Part shown: positions 13,766-14,054 of the stretch, piece after piece | Numbering within the stretch: position 1 is the stretch's first letter | Layout: the number at the start of each line of letters is the position of its first letter | DNA from: RGIG1828 sp045536915 | GTDB lineage: Bacteria > Bacillota > Clostridia > UMGS1810 | Length of the DNA: 14,054 nt | Direction of reading: 5' to 3' | Assembly (NCBI GenBank): GCA_045536915.1 | Contig: JAZSOL010000245.1 | Span: 1 to 14,054 of the forward strand | Notes under the pieces: model-generated | Databases searched by the model: none | What the model was told of the DNA's origin: nothing | Seen by the model: only the letters and a program-made list of their open reading frames with translations | Position numbers and translations under genes: made by a program

Positions 13766-14054
13766 ATCGTCATGTCACCTTTCTGCAATACCAATTGCTT
13801 ACTTTTTGCAAATATATAAATTCACTGTGGAATCATCGCCTGTATCGTTTATTGTTACACATCTTGCAGGGAACGAATTCATTATATAAAAACAGTTTAT
13901 TCTATATGCCGTGTATCAAAGCCTCCCTTGCCTAAAGGGAGGTGGCTGACGGAGGGATTGTTTTAGCGCATCATCAATATACATACACACTCCCTCAAAA
14001 TTTTTCAAAACGGCTAAATTAAATTCGCTTATGTAGCTGACCGCAGGTCAATTT
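13766..14054. other. Intergenic, no gene with a ribosome site
   Basis: 289 bases without a supported gene. It holds the ribosome site of the methyltransferase gene (near 13775-13781), a hairpin element at 13921-13965, and near the window end a short hairpin TGACC-GCA-GGTCA (14038-14050) with the same GCA loop as the hairpin at 8-30. A 27-codon frame at 13799-13882 (minus) lacks a ribosome site. Confidence 0.5.
13918..13965. repeat. Probable dispersed hairpin repeat
   Basis: CCTCCCTT (13922-13929) pairs with AAGGGAGG (13935-13942) around GCCTA; GGTGGCTGAC and GGAGGGATTGTTTT follow. From memory, this CCTCCCTT..AAGGGAGGTGGC..GACGGAGGGATTG pattern is a multicopy intergenic element in many gut Clostridia. 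A second GGAGGG (13951-13956) could pair alternatively with CCTCCC. Only one copy lies in the window, so repetition is recalled rather than seen. Confidence 0.5.

Noticed and set aside
13799..13882. 27-codon minus-strand frame (MNSFPARCV...) before the methyltransferase gene
   Set aside because: No ribosome site before its ATG and too short to support; the frame extends open a little further upstream, so it might be a remnant, but there is no positive evidence.

Overview
The window looks like chromosomal DNA of a low-GC, endospore-forming Gram-positive bacterium, most likely a Clostridia member (Oscillospiraceae/Lachnospiraceae-like). Supporting signs are strong AGGAGG/AGGTGA ribosome sites, TTG and GTG starts, a glmS ribozyme, UPF0340/YwlG, a LysM-GH18 spore-type hydrolase and ArgR-type operators. 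There is no integrase, transposase, CRISPR array or phage module; apart from one tRNA the content is ordinary and mostly recognisable.

Layout. (1) 1-495: hairpins, one possible 37-codon ORF and a terminator. (2) 496-2997: a cell-wall module, with an N-acetylmuramoyl-L-alanine amidase and an Amidase_6 protein on the minus strand, divergent from a two-LysM GH18 hydrolase. None of the three shows a signal peptide, which fits mother-cell or spore use. (3) 3038-5641, minus strand: argD-argF-GNAT, an arginine operon. It starts at a promoter whose -10 lies inside a perfect palindrome (TTGTATAATTATACAA); a second copy lies 77 bp upstream, consistent with ArgR control. (4) 5786-7842, minus strand: glmS, preceded by a recognisable glmS self-cleaving ribozyme and a consensus promoter. 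(5) 7901-8846, plus strand: three small genes of unknown function ending in a strong terminator. (6) 8998-9070: a tRNA with its own promoter and terminator. Its body is class I and looks like tRNA-Thr, but the anticodon is CGA, which would read the serine codon UCG. (7) 9142-11489, plus strand: an ECF transporter S component, metF and an aldose-1-epimerase-like gene. (8) 11520-13765, minus strand: methyltransferase, ywlG-like gene and RluA-family pseudouridine synthase, in that order of transcription. (9) 13766-14054: no convincing gene, but a hairpin element that looks like a dispersed Clostridia repeat.

How the parts work together. The arginine genes make citrulline from N-acetylglutamate semialdehyde/ornithine intermediates, and the GNAT at the operon end may supply acetyl groups. 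GlmS makes glucosamine-6-phosphate for peptidoglycan and is switched off by its own product through the ribozyme. The ECF S component beside metF hints at uptake of a vitamin used in one-carbon metabolism. The strongest oddity is the anticodon/body mismatch of the tRNA: UCG codons at conserved serines of MetF and GlmS in this same window argue that UCG still means serine here.
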